NCBI RefSeq assembly: GCF_003337235.1
Contig: NZ_QPJC01000021.1
Span: 1 to 40,620 of the forward strand
Length of the DNA: 40,620 nt
Reading direction: 5' to 3'
From: Halopolyspora algeriensis
GTDB lineage: Bacteria; Actinomycetota; Actinomycetes; Mycobacteriales; Pseudonocardiaceae
In this document: positions 1-7,946 of the stretch, piece after piece
Layout: each line of letters opens with the position of its first letter
Position numbering within the stretch: position 1 is the stretch's first letter
Notes under the pieces: model-generated
Told to the model about the DNA's origin: nothing
The model's database searches: none
Seen by the model: only the letters and a program-made list of their open reading frames with translations
Translations under genes and position numbers: made by a program

Positions 1-174
1 GTGCGCGGGGCGCCGATGGCCGCCGGCGGCGGGCAGCAGCGGGGCGACGGTGCCGAACAGGAGCACGAGCGCCCGACCTGGCTGGTCGAGACCGAAGACG
101 TGTTCACCAACGACATGCACCGCGTCGCCCCACCCGTACTCGGCGCCCTGCCCCACGAAGAACAAGGCCGCTGA
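1..174 (+). CDS. PPE-like ESX-associated protein, C-terminal end (partial)
   Basis: Frame 1 is open from the left edge to a TGA at 172-174, so only the last 57 residues of a gene starting outside the window are seen. The fragment is a Gly/Gln-rich linker followed by the tail WLVETEDVFTNDMHRVAPPV. A tail of this kind (WLVE-D-VF, then RVAPPV) is familiar from the ends of PPE-domain or large WXG-type proteins next to ESX (type VII) genes in Pseudonocardiales. The next gene, EspG, starts 2 nt after the stop and supports this, because EspG proteins are chaperones for PE/PPE substrates. The N-terminal domain that would prove the family is not in the window. Confidence 0.6.
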   Translation: MRGAPMAAGGGQQRGDGAEQEHERPTWLVETEDVFTNDMHRVAPPVLGALPHEEQGR

Positions 175-176
175 CC

Positions 177-998
177 ATGGGAGACAACCGGATCTCGATC
201 GTCCCCGAGTCCGCCGCGTACCTGTGTGAACGCTTCGACACGCACCTGCACCCGCTGTTGCGGGTCGGTCGGATGCCGGGAGAGAGCGAGGACGAGCGCA
301 GGCAGGCGAGCGAGGACGCCCGCAAGCAGCTCATGCAGCAGGGGCTGATCAGAACCGACGAGGTGCACCCGTTCCTCGACGATGCCTGGCACCTGCTGGC
401 CCACCCGCCGCTGGCGGTGGGGCTGGCCGTGCAGTCCCGGGCGGGGGAGAACTTCAACGCGGTCCTGGTCGAGCAGGGCCGCAGCACCATCCAGGCGTAT
501 CAGGCCGACGGGCAGACCCCCGAGGAGCTGCTGGACATCGTGCTCAGCAGGCACGAGTACGGCGGTCCGGCCGGCAACGCGGTGAATCTGCTCGGCCGGC
601 TCGAACCCGCCACCGGTGGTTCGGCGACCCTGCCCGCCGAACTCCTGGAGGAGGCGAGCAAACGCATGACGACCAACTCATCGGGAGGTATGCAGACCGC
701 GCTGGCCTCGGCCGGGGTCCGGCAGGCGGACGCGCAGGTCCTGGCGAAGGCGTTCGGCGCACCACGCACCCTCGAGGGCGTGTTCACGGTCCGCTCCTAC
801 GACCGCAAGGTGCGCCGCACACACAAGCTGCCGGTCAAACTGCAGGTCTTCGTCACCGAGAACGGGAGCTACATGGCTCAGAAGCAACCGGGCGGTGACG
901 GGCGCGAGTGGTTCACCCTCGCGCCCACCGACAGTCGCAAGGTGGCGGCGAAGCTGGAGGAGATGGTCAAGGCGCTGGCCGCGCCCGCGCGTCAGTAG
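177..998 (+). CDS. ESX secretion-associated protein EspG
   Basis: This 273-residue soluble protein has the length and pattern of the EspG family, cytosolic chaperones that bind PE/PPE-type substrates and deliver them to an ESX (type VII) secretion system. The C-terminal third shows a GVFTVRSYDR segment, a strand ending in a GSYMAQK-type stretch, a WFTLAPTD segment and a final amphipathic helix, as in actinobacterial EspG proteins. It starts with ATG 2 nt after the stop of the PPE-like gene, so the two are probably co-transcribed and translationally coupled, consistent with a chaperone-substrate pair. Its last 7 bp overlap the end of the convergent DUF2017-like gene. No ESX membrane components are in the window. 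Confidence 0.75.
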   Translation: MGDNRISIVPESAAYLCERFDTHLHPLLRVGRMPGESEDERRQASEDARKQLMQQGLIRTDEVHPFLDDAWHLLAHPPLAVGLAVQSRAGENFNAVLVEQGRSTIQAYQADGQTPEELLDIVLSRHEYGGPAGNAVNLLGRLEPATGGSATLPAELLEEASKRMTTNSSGGMQTALASAGVRQADAQVLAKAFGAPRTLEGVFTVRSYDRKVRRTHKLPVKLQVFVTENGSYMAQKQPGGDGREWFTLAPTDSRKVAAKLEEMVKALAAPARQ

Positions 999-1573
999 AA
1001 GGAGTACTCCGGCAGTGGTTGGCCGGAGACCTTGCGCAGCGCGTGGGCGAGGCTGCCCAGCCACCACACGGTGAACCGCGCCGGGGTCTGCGGGTCGCTC
1101 CAGTCCGCTTGCTCGCCGACCTGTTCCGTGAGGGGAGGGCGGTCCGGGCCGAGCACACCGTGCTGCACGCCGTAGCCGATCCGCAGGTTCGTCAGCACCC
1201 AGAACCAGGACTCGACTTCCTCCGCGTAGTGCAACTCCAGCGGCTGCCCACGAGCGGGCATCGTGGACAGTGCCACATCGGCGTCCTCGCGCAGCCGGGT
1301 CATCAGGTCGGCCTCGCGCCACTGGTCCAGCGCGTCGTCACCGGTGGGACCGCACCAGTTGTCGCGCAGCGTGCGCAGGATCGCCGAGTTGAGCGGGGTG
1401 ACCGGCAGCGGTATGCCCAGTATCTCGCACAGCGAGTCGTATTCGCGGTACTCGTCGATGCGGGACTGCACCATGCCCCGGTAGCGCGGCAGCGACACGC
1501 GCAACCAGTTGTGCATGATCGGGTCGAACTCCACGACCAGCGCATCGTCCACAAAGGAGCACCTGAACGCCAT
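992..1573 (-). CDS. DUF2017-like protein
   Basis: A 193-residue soluble protein of unknown function. The middle and C-terminal parts resemble the actinobacterial DUF2017 family (M. tuberculosis Rv1331 next to clpS, from memory): a helix with LRTLRDNW, then LELHYAEEVESW followed by VLTNLRIGYGV, and a final helix containing WWLGSLAHALRKV. The first 60 residues are more divergent. The start is ATG at 1573 with a GGGAG ribosome site about 8 nt upstream. Here it lies tail to tail with EspG rather than beside clpS, so it may be a second, specialised copy. The match was made by eye, so the family call is moderate and the function unknown. Confidence 0.5.
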   Translation of the reverse strand: MAFRCSFVDDALVVEFDPIMHNWLRVSLPRYRGMVQSRIDEYREYDSLCEILGIPLPVTPLNSAILRTLRDNWCGPTGDDALDQWREADLMTRLREDADVALSTMPARGQPLELHYAEEVESWFWVLTNLRIGYGVQHGVLGPDRPPLTEQVGEQADWSDPQTPARFTVWWLGSLAHALRKVSGQPLPEYSFY

Positions 1574-1592
1574 ACCCGAATCTCCCTCGCCT

Positions 1593-1606
1593 CAGCCTGG
1601 AGGCTG
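1593..1606. repeat. Short inverted repeat upstream of the DUF2017-like gene
   Basis: CAGCC-TGGA-GGCTG forms a perfect 5-bp stem with a 4-nt loop, about 20 bp upstream of the start codon at 1573. It could be an operator half-site pair or the end of the preceding glycosyltransferase transcript, which runs in the same direction. The remaining 120 bp up to the GT4 stop show no gene. Confidence 0.25.
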
Positions 1607-1727
1607 ATTGTCTCAGCCCTGCTGTAGCGATCAGTACCCGCACCGTGTCCGTGGATCATGGTTGGGTCTCGCCGTTCGGGTCGCTGCCTCCCTGGCTTCT
1701 CCGCTCCGTGAGCTCGGCGAAGGTGGA

Positions 1728-2873
1728 CTACTGCTCTTGGTTGAAGACGTCGACGGTATGGGCGGCGACGGTCTGCAGACTGTGGTGGTGCTCAACCCAT
1801 CGAGACAGCGCTACTCGGCGCGCTGTGTCCGGATGGTCCGTCAATGCCTTGTCCATGGCTTCGGACACGGCGGTGTCGTCCCATTCGACGGTCCAGCCCA
1901 GGTCGTTGTCACGAATGATCGAAGCCATCGGGCCGACTCCGGTATAGATGACGGGGGCGCCGGCGGACAGGCTCGAGAGGGCTTTCGTCGCGAACGCGAA
2001 GTCGTAGCCGACCCCGGGCTTCACCGAAGCCAGCGCGGCCGAGGCGGTGGCGAACTCGTCACTCAAGTGCTCCGCTGACTGTGGTGGACGAAACTCCACT
2101 TGCCCCGGAGCCAGGTCGGCGGCAAGGTCTTTCAGCATGGGCACGTCCACGCCCTGGCCGATCATCAACAGGGTGGCGTCGGGATGCTTGTCGGCAACCT
2201 TCGAAAAAGCGCGGACGAAGATTTCCGCGCCGTGGATCTCCGACATCGTTCCACCGTAAACCAGCTTTTTGGCCGGTACCTGCTCGTCGTTCGGGGCGAA
2301 GTCGAACCTTGTGGTGTCGATGCCCACGCCGACGACTGTGATGCGATCCTCGGGCACGCCCAGCGACAGCAGGTCCTTCTTCACGCCATCCGAGACGGCG
2401 ATGGTGTGCCGAGCCCCGTTGAGCACCCAGCGCTCCAACAATTTCAGGACACGTACCACTGTGCGATTGACTCCGATGCCTTCCGCCGCCGTCGACACCA
2501 CATCGGCGGAGTAATGGAAGTACGGGGTGCGTGTCAGTGCGCACACGATCCTGCTGACCACACCGGTGGTGGTCGGCGGTTCCACCACGACCGCGTCGCT
2601 TTTCGTGAACAGCAGTCGAAAGAACAGCGGTATGTCGTAGCTGAGGTATTGAACGTATCCGCGGACGTTTCCGCCCTTGTCGCGCAGTACCGGCCATCGC
2701 CGAACGTCGAGCCCGGCATCATCGATACGTGCGCCCTCGGGGGGAACGGTGGTCAGCACTCTGACGCGGTATCCCTGTGCCACCAACTCGTCAGCCAGGG
2801 CACCCAGGCGATAAGCAGCCGCGCCCGCCTCGGGGCGAAACAATCTGGAGACGATCGTGATTCGCTGGGACAT
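1728..2873 (-). CDS. Glycosyltransferase family 4 (GT-B fold)
   Basis: A 381-residue GT4-type transferase. The N-terminal Rossmann half begins ITIVSRLFRPEAGAAAYRLG with a HVxxx-type second strand, and the C-terminal half has the KLVYGGTMSEIHGAE and GVGPMASIIRDN elements of the nucleotide-sugar binding domain. An internal FHYSADVVSTAA helix resembles WbuB-like transferases in polysaccharide loci. It is the last gene of the operon DegT, Gfo/Idh/MocA, GT4, with a 4-nt gap after the dehydrogenase stop. It would add one sugar, perhaps the diamino-uronic acid or its acceptor, to a lipid-linked glycan on the cytosolic face. Donor and acceptor cannot be read from the sequence. Confidence 0.8.
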   Translation of the reverse strand: MSQRITIVSRLFRPEAGAAAYRLGALADELVAQGYRVRVLTTVPPEGARIDDAGLDVRRWPVLRDKGGNVRGYVQYLSYDIPLFFRLLFTKSDAVVVEPPTTTGVVSRIVCALTRTPYFHYSADVVSTAAEGIGVNRTVVRVLKLLERWVLNGARHTIAVSDGVKKDLLSLGVPEDRITVVGVGIDTTRFDFAPNDEQVPAKKLVYGGTMSEIHGAEIFVRAFSKVADKHPDATLLMIGQGVDVPMLKDLAADLAPGQVEFRPPQSAEHLSDEFATASAALASVKPGVGYDFAFATKALSSLSAGAPVIYTGVGPMASIIRDNDLGWTVEWDDTAVSEAMDKALTDHPDTARRVALSRWVEHHHSLQTVAAHTVDVFNQEQ

Positions 2874-2877
2874 CGGG

Positions 2878-3867
2878 TCAGGCGCTCCGCATGTCCACCG
2901 GTTGCCGGGCAGTGAGCAGCAGATCCTCGGCGGTGCGGAGGGTGTTGAGGCCCTCCTGCAGGGTCACCACATCGTAGGAGACGCCCAGCACGGCGTCCCG
3001 GAACTTCTCGTGCTCGACACGCAACGGTTCCCGCTTCTGGATCGCGAACCGGGTCACGTCGCCCTCGGCGACACCGCGGAAGTTCGCCACCGATTCCCAC
3101 TCGGTGCTGATCACGGCATTGGCGTAGAAGGTGAGGTCGGCGGTGAGCGTGTCGGCGACGAACGCACCCTTCTCACCGGTCACCACGGTGACCCGTTCCT
3201 TCATCGGGGAAAGCCAGTTCACCAGGTGGTTGGTGATGGTGCCGTTGGCGAGCCTGCCGGTGGCGGCAACCATGTCCTCGTGTGCCCGCCCGGAGCGGGT
3301 GGTGACTTGGGCGGCCACGCTGGTGTACTCGGACTTGGCCAGCCACGCCGTCAGGTCGATGTCGTGCGTTGCGAGATCCTTGACCACACCGACGTCGGCG
3401 ATCCGCGCCGGGAACGGTCCCTGCCTGCGGGTGGCGATCTGGTAGATGTCGTCGAGCTCGCCTGCGGCCATGCGCTCGCGCAGCGACTGCAGCGCCGGGT
3501 TGTAGCGTTCGATGTGGCCGACGGCGCCGATCAGGCCGTTCGCGGTGAATGCCTCGACCAGCCTGTTCCCGGCCTCGATGCTGTGCGCGATCGGTTTCTC
3601 GATCAGCGTGTGTATTCCCGCGTCGGCGAGCGCGAGACCGACCTCCTCGTGCATTCCGGTCGGTACCGTGCACACGGCCGTGTCGATGCCCGCGTCGATC
3701 AGTTCCGCCACGCTGCCGAGTACCGGCATCCCATCGGCGACCCCGTGCGGATCGCCGGCGGCGTCGGCGACCGCGGCCAACGTCAGTCCGTCGACCTCAC
3801 GGATCACCCGCGCGTGGTGGCGCCCCATCATGCCGAGCCCGATCAGGCCGACTCGCAGTTCGGTCAC
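2878..3867 (-). CDS. Gfo/Idh/MocA oxidoreductase, probable UDP-GlcNAcA 3-dehydrogenase (WbpB-like)
   Basis: A 329-residue NAD-dependent sugar dehydrogenase. The dinucleotide loop GLGMMGRHHA is at residues 10-19, the family EKP motif at 90-92, and the catalytic segment VVKDLATHDID carries K163, D164 and H168. GHIERYNPA at 118-126 is typical of members acting on UDP-N-acetylhexosamines. In the WbpA-B-E-D pathway this enzyme oxidises C3 of UDP-GlcNAcA so that the aminotransferase can install an amino group. The aminotransferase lies just upstream (stop at 3870, this GTG start at 3867, 2-nt gap), matching the known functional coupling of WbpB and WbpE. The start is GTG. A UDP-GlcNAc rather than UDP-GlcNAcA substrate is possible. 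Confidence 0.75.
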   Translation of the reverse strand: MTELRVGLIGLGMMGRHHARVIREVDGLTLAAVADAAGDPHGVADGMPVLGSVAELIDAGIDTAVCTVPTGMHEEVGLALADAGIHTLIEKPIAHSIEAGNRLVEAFTANGLIGAVGHIERYNPALQSLRERMAAGELDDIYQIATRRQGPFPARIADVGVVKDLATHDIDLTAWLAKSEYTSVAAQVTTRSGRAHEDMVAATGRLANGTITNHLVNWLSPMKERVTVVTGEKGAFVADTLTADLTFYANAVISTEWESVANFRGVAEGDVTRFAIQKREPLRVEHEKFRDAVLGVSYDVVTLQEGLNTLRTAEDLLLTARQPVDMRSA

Positions 3868-3869
3868 GC

Positions 3870-4961
3870 TTATGCACCTGCCTTCGCCAGTGTGTTCACC
3901 GCGGTCACGATGCGCTCGCGGTCCTCATCGTCCAACGACGGATGCACCGGCAGCGACAGCACGGTGTTGCAGGCCTGCTCGGTGTTCGGCAGGTCCTCCT
4001 CCCGGGCGAAGGACGGCAGCCGGTGGTTCGGCACGGGGTAGTACACCCCGGAGCCGACCTGGTACTCCTCCTTCAACGCGGCGGCGAAACCGTCCCGGTC
4101 TTCGGGCACCGTGATCGTGTACTGGTGGTAGACGTGCACGGCCTTCTCGGCGACCGCGGGCACTCCGACGCCGTGCAGGTTCCGGTCGAGGAACTGCGCG
4201 TTGGCTCGCCGGGTCTTGGTCCACTCGCCGACCTTGGCCAGTTGTACTCGTCCGATCGCGGCGTGCAGATTGGTCATTCGCGCGTTGAAACCGACGAGTT
4301 CGTTCTCGTACTGGCGCTGCATGCCCTGGTTGCGCAGCAGCCTCAGCGCTTGTTCCGCCTCGGTGTCCCCGGTGGAGACCATGCCGCCCTCGCCGGAGGT
4401 CATGTTCTTCGTCGGATACAGGCTGAACATGGCGAAGGTGCCGAAGGTGCCGACCGGTTTGCCGTCGAGGCTCGCGCCGTGCGCCTGGGCGGCGTCCTCG
4501 TACAGGGCCAGCCCGTGCTGTTCGGCAAGCTGCTGTAGCGCCGGCATGTTCGCCGGGTGCCCGTAGAGGTGCACCGGCATGATCCCCTTGGTGCGCTCGG
4601 TGATCAGCCCGGCCACGTGCTTCGGGTCGAGGCAGTAGTGGGTGAGTTCGATGTCGGCGAAGACCGGGGTGGCACCGGTCAGCGCCACCGCGTTCGCCGT
4701 GGCGGCGAAGGTGAACGAGGGCACGATCACCTCGTCGCCGGGGCCGACTCCGGCGGCGAGCAACCCGAGGTGCAGCCCCGCGGTGCCCGAGTTGACCGCC
4801 ACGGTCGGCCTGCCGTCCAGCAGCACCCGGCTGAACTCCTGCTCGAACTCGGTGACCTCGGCGCCCTGCGCCAGCATGCCGGAGCGGAGCACGCCGTCGA
4901 CGGCGTCGCGTTCCGCGTCGCCGATGAGCGGCTTGGCGGCCGGGATGAAGTCCTTACTCAC
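3870..4961 (-). CDS. DegT/DnrJ/EryC1/StrS aminotransferase, WbpE-like sugar 3-aminotransferase
   Basis: A 363-residue PLP-dependent aminotransferase. The PLP lysine is K185 in YPTKNMTSGEGG and the ring-nitrogen aspartate is D156 in YEDAAQAHG. The phosphate-binding segment is NSGTAGLHL and the N-terminus SKDFIPAAKPLIG is typical of the family. The frame stays open upstream, but GTG at 4961 is chosen because it has a GAGGA ribosome site 6 nt away and gives the normal family N-terminus. With the downstream Gfo/Idh/MocA dehydrogenase it is expected to convert UDP-3-keto-GlcNAcA into UDP-GlcNAc(3N)A, using glutamate. It is the first gene of the leftward operon and diverges from the flippase gene at 5130. 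Other 3- or 4-ketosugar substrates cannot be excluded. Confidence 0.8.
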   Translation of the reverse strand: MSKDFIPAAKPLIGDAERDAVDGVLRSGMLAQGAEVTEFEQEFSRVLLDGRPTVAVNSGTAGLHLGLLAAGVGPGDEVIVPSFTFAATANAVALTGATPVFADIELTHYCLDPKHVAGLITERTKGIMPVHLYGHPANMPALQQLAEQHGLALYEDAAQAHGASLDGKPVGTFGTFAMFSLYPTKNMTSGEGGMVSTGDTEAEQALRLLRNQGMQRQYENELVGFNARMTNLHAAIGRVQLAKVGEWTKTRRANAQFLDRNLHGVGVPAVAEKAVHVYHQYTITVPEDRDGFAAALKEEYQVGSGVYYPVPNHRLPSFAREEDLPNTEQACNTVLSLPVHPSLDDEDRERIVTAVNTLAKAGA

Positions 4962-4998
4962 GAGGTGTCCTCGATGTCGATGAGGGAATGGCGACCTC

Positions 4999-5004
4999 AC
5001 CTTA
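4999..5004 (-). promoter_or_regulatory. Possible -10 element for the DegT-Gfo-GT4 operon
   Basis: On the minus strand this reads TAAGGT (TANNNT), 37 nt upstream of the GTG at 4961, which would leave a leader of about 30 nt that includes the GAGGA ribosome site. No convincing -35 hexamer is seen. Confidence 0.3.
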
Positions 5005-5116
5005 TTCGCCGTCCCGGTGGATCTCAGCGGGGGCCGCAGCAATGCAACTTCACGGTTATGTGGCGCTCTCATGCAGTTGAAGCCCGGCTGGGCAACGCCC
5101 CGGCCGCAGCGGCGGT

Positions 5117-5122
5117 TACTGT
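5117..5122 (+). promoter_or_regulatory. -10 element (TACTGT) for a leaderless flippase mRNA
   Basis: TACTGT ends 7 nt before the ATG at 5130, so transcription would begin at or next to the start codon. No ribosome site precedes this ATG, which fits a leaderless transcript. This supports 5130 rather than the in-frame ATG at 5058. Confidence 0.5.
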
Positions 5123-5129
5123 GCGGTCC

Positions 5130-6650
5130 ATGACTGGGACGACCGACGGTGGTGTGGACGGCACCGGGGTGGAAATCGAGCTCATCGGTCATCGCCGTTC
5201 GCTGCTGACCCGAGCCGACGCGCGCACGGACGCCGTGTCGCTGCCGGCCGCGCATCGCGGCCTGGTTTCCGCCACAGGTATCGCGGTGCAGGGGCTGGTA
5301 CGGTTCGTCTACAGCCTGCTGGTCGGTCGCATGCTGCCGGCCGGCTTCCTGGCGGCCACGAACAGTGCGATCTCCACCGCATTGCTGGCGACCATGCTGT
5401 GGCCGGCTTCCCTTGGTGCGGCGGCGTCCAAGTTCGTGGCCAGGGAGGCCGGCGATGTCGAGCTCCGAGTGGCCCTGACGCATTATCTGGCCCGCCTGTC
5501 GTTGTTCACCTCCGCCGCGCTCGGCGCCGGTGCCGGACTGCTGACCTACTTCGTGCTCGCGCCGGGGCAGCTCACGACGGCGTTTTTCGTTGCGCTGCTG
5601 ACCATCGGTTGGTCGGGTTACACGTTCGTCCGTGGTGCGCAGTACGCGACCGGGCGGGTGTTGCGGGCCACCGTGTGGGACGGGCTGTCCTTCGTGGTCG
5701 CGGTCGGCGGTCTCGTGCTGGTGCTCGTGCTCGATCTGCGTGCCTGGCTGCTGGCGCCGCTGACCGCGGGATATCTGCTGTACACCATCGCAGGCTGGCC
5801 CCGGGCCGCACGCGGACCGATCGGTTCGGAGTTGCGCGCCGAGATCAACCGGTTCGTGGCGTGGGGTGTGCTCGGTTCGTTGGCCACTGGCGGATTTCTG
5901 CAGCTGACCATGGTGCTCGCCGACCAGACCGGGGACGTGGTGAGTGCGGACGCCTACGCGGCGGCACTGACTCTGGCGACCCCGGCTTCGATGCTCGGTT
6001 CCGTGCTGAGCCTGTTGTTACTGCCCGCGCTGTCCGGTGCGGTGGGACGGGGTGATTTCGATGCCGTTCGGCGGCACACCGACGTGGTGTACCGGGGACT
6101 GATCACCACCGCTGGTGGGGTGTTCGGTGTTCTTGTGGTGGGCAGCAGGTTGATCGTGGAGCTGATCTGGCCGCGGCTTTCCGCGGCGGTGCCGGTACTG
6201 GAGGTGCTGCTCGTGGCCACCTTCCTACTCACCGTGTCCAACGTGACCAGCGAAGCCATCAGATCCTACAGCGAGCACGGAGCACGGGTGGTCGCGCTCA
6301 TCCGCGGCACGGGATTCGTGGTTGGTCTCGGTGTCGCCGTGGCGCTCATTCCCGGCATGTCGGTCCTCGGTATAGCGTTCGGCTATCTGGTGGGAATGGG
6401 GATCACCTGTTGTCTGCCGGTGGTGCTGGTGTGGCGACGCGATCGGCACCGTTGGGGGACACTCATGCTGCGGGTGTTCGGAGGAGTTGTGATGGCAGGA
6501 GTGCTGGTGGGGCTCAGTTCCGCCACCGACGTTTCCGGATGGCTCGACGTCGCGATGATCGCGGTGTTCGCGCTCGGTTGGGCATTGCTGCACCGCGGCG
6601 ATCTGGTGGCCGTGGCGCGTCGATCGGTACGCCGCGGGGCGGCAGGATGA
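5130..6650 (+). CDS. Wzx-like polysaccharide flippase (MOP/MATE superfamily)
   Basis: A 506-residue integral membrane protein with about 12-14 hydrophobic segments and the overall pattern of Wzx/MATE lipid-linked oligosaccharide flippases. The first segment, LVSATGIAVQGLVRFVYSLL, follows a short hydrophilic N-terminus, and a Gly/Arg loop YTFVRGAQYATGR lies in the middle. It would flip an undecaprenyl-type lipid-linked glycan across the plasma membrane. An open frame extends far upstream over the divergent aminotransferase gene, but that part is antisense. ATG 5130 is preferred because a TANNNT hexamer lies 7 nt upstream. It is followed by a GT4 gene 43 nt downstream and stands in the middle of the diamino-uronate cassette. 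Confidence 0.75.
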   Translation: MTGTTDGGVDGTGVEIELIGHRRSLLTRADARTDAVSLPAAHRGLVSATGIAVQGLVRFVYSLLVGRMLPAGFLAATNSAISTALLATMLWPASLGAAASKFVAREAGDVELRVALTHYLARLSLFTSAALGAGAGLLTYFVLAPGQLTTAFFVALLTIGWSGYTFVRGAQYATGRVLRATVWDGLSFVVAVGGLVLVLVLDLRAWLLAPLTAGYLLYTIAGWPRAARGPIGSELRAEINRFVAWGVLGSLATGGFLQLTMVLADQTGDVVSADAYAAALTLATPASMLGSVLSLLLLPALSGAVGRGDFDAVRRHTDVVYRGLITTAGGVFGVLVVGSRLIVELIWPRLSAAVPVLEVLLVATFLLTVSNVTSEAIRSYSEHGARVVALIRGTGFVVGLGVAVALIPGMSVLGIAFGYLVGMGITCCLPVVLVWRRDRHRWGTLMLRVFGGVVMAGVLVGLSSATDVSGWLDVAMIAVFALGWALLHRGDLVAVARRSVRRGAAG

Positions 6651-6679
6651 GCCCCGCAGCGAGTGCACAGGTGTGGGTT

Positions 6680-6685
6680 TAGACT
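6680..6685 (+). promoter_or_regulatory. -10 element (TAGACT) for the GT4 gene
   Basis: TAGACT ends 8 nt before ATG 6694. The only other start, GTG 6673, lies upstream of this element, so leaderless initiation at 6694 is the simpler reading. Confidence 0.45.
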
Positions 6686-6693
6686 CCCCGGCC

Positions 6694-7848
6694 ATGGCCG
6701 GTGGTGAGTGTCGTGCGCGGATTCTCTGTATCTCCTTTTCGGATATCAATCGTGATTCTCGAGTGCTTCGCCAGCTGGACGTGCTCGCCGAACTCGGCGA
6801 CGTGACCACCATCGGATACGGCGACAAGCCCCAGGCGGCAACCGAACACCTGGAGATCGACGCCGGTCTGCCCTCACTGCCGCAGACGTCCGCCGGGATC
6901 GCGCTGCTCGCGTCGCGCCGTTTCGACCGGGTCGAGTTCATGGCACCCGCCGTTCGCGCCGCGCTCGATCTTCTCGAGGGCAGGCGGTTCGATGTGGTGG
7001 TGGCCAATGAGGCGCGCGCGATGGCGCTCGGCCACCACGTCGCCCAGGGAGCGCCGGTCGTCGCCGATATGCACGAGTGGGCGCCGGAGGAACGTGCCCA
7101 CGTGCGGTCGTGGCGGCTGCTGGTGAAACCGTTCATGACTCACCAGTGCCGCAAGTATTTGCCGAAGATGACCGCAGTGACCGCGGTGAACGACTCGATC
7201 GGCGGGCTCTACCGGGACCGGTTCGGCGTACACCCCCACACCGTGCGCAACGCGGGCGCGTTCCGTGAGCTGGAGCCGGGCGAGGTTCGCGAGGGCCGCA
7301 TTCGACTGGTACACAGCGGTGGCGCGGTACCCGGCCGCAATCTCGAGACGCTCATCGAGGCGGTGCGCGAACTCGACTCGACCTACACCCTCGACCTGTA
7401 TCTCGTACCGGGCCGTGATGATGGCCGGTACTTGAACAGCATTCGCGCACTGATTGCCGGCGATCCCCGCATCTCTCTGCATCCTCCGGTCAGTCCGGGT
7501 GAACTGGTGGACACGTTGAACCAGTACGACGTGGGAATCTTCAGCCTGCCGCCGCTCACACCGAATCACCGGTTTATGTTGCCCAACAAGATCTTCGATT
7601 TCGTGCAGGCACGGCTGGCGGTGGTGTTCGGGTCCGCACCGGAGACCGACCGACTGATCTCGGAACACGAGTTGGGTGCGATCGCTGCCGATGCCTCTGC
7701 GCAGGCCATGCGTGACACCCTCGCAGCGCTGGATGAACAGCAGGTACGCACCTTCAAACAGAACGCGGACAAGGCGGCCGAGGTACTGAACTCGGCCGAG
7801 GACTCCGCCGTGATCCGGACAGTCGTGGGAAACCTGTTGCCGGGGTGA
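6694..7848 (+). CDS. Glycosyltransferase, GT4-like (GT-B fold)
   Basis: A 384-residue GT-B transferase. The N-terminal domain begins RILCISFSDINRDSRVLRQL, a DxRVxR-type opening common in GT4 enzymes of exopolysaccharide loci. The C-terminal domain has IRLVHSGGAVPGRNLETLIEA, PPVSPGELVDTLNQYDVGI and NKIFDFVQARLAVV, the usual donor-binding helices. It is a cytosolic or membrane-peripheral enzyme adding one sugar to the lipid-linked glycan. GTG 6673 is an alternative start giving seven more residues. It lies between the Wzx-like and the GT-C-like membrane genes, all rightward, with 98 nt to the next start. The sugar it transfers is unknown. Confidence 0.75.
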   Translation: MAGGECRARILCISFSDINRDSRVLRQLDVLAELGDVTTIGYGDKPQAATEHLEIDAGLPSLPQTSAGIALLASRRFDRVEFMAPAVRAALDLLEGRRFDVVVANEARAMALGHHVAQGAPVVADMHEWAPEERAHVRSWRLLVKPFMTHQCRKYLPKMTAVTAVNDSIGGLYRDRFGVHPHTVRNAGAFRELEPGEVREGRIRLVHSGGAVPGRNLETLIEAVRELDSTYTLDLYLVPGRDDGRYLNSIRALIAGDPRISLHPPVSPGELVDTLNQYDVGIFSLPPLTPNHRFMLPNKIFDFVQARLAVVFGSAPETDRLISEHELGAIAADASAQAMRDTLAALDEQQVRTFKQNADKAAEVLNSAEDSAVIRTVVGNLLPG

Positions 7849-7946
7849 CCCTTGACTGCGGTCACGACCATGCACGGAGTTGCCTGATCGCACAATCCTT
7901 GCCTACCGAGGTGGGAAACCGTTTCCGGAACTTCCGAAGGGATGTC

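Noticed and set aside
4557-5129. Upstream extension of the flippase gene
   Set aside because: It is antisense to the aminotransferase gene and has no family similarity; the TANNNT at 5117 supports ATG 5130.
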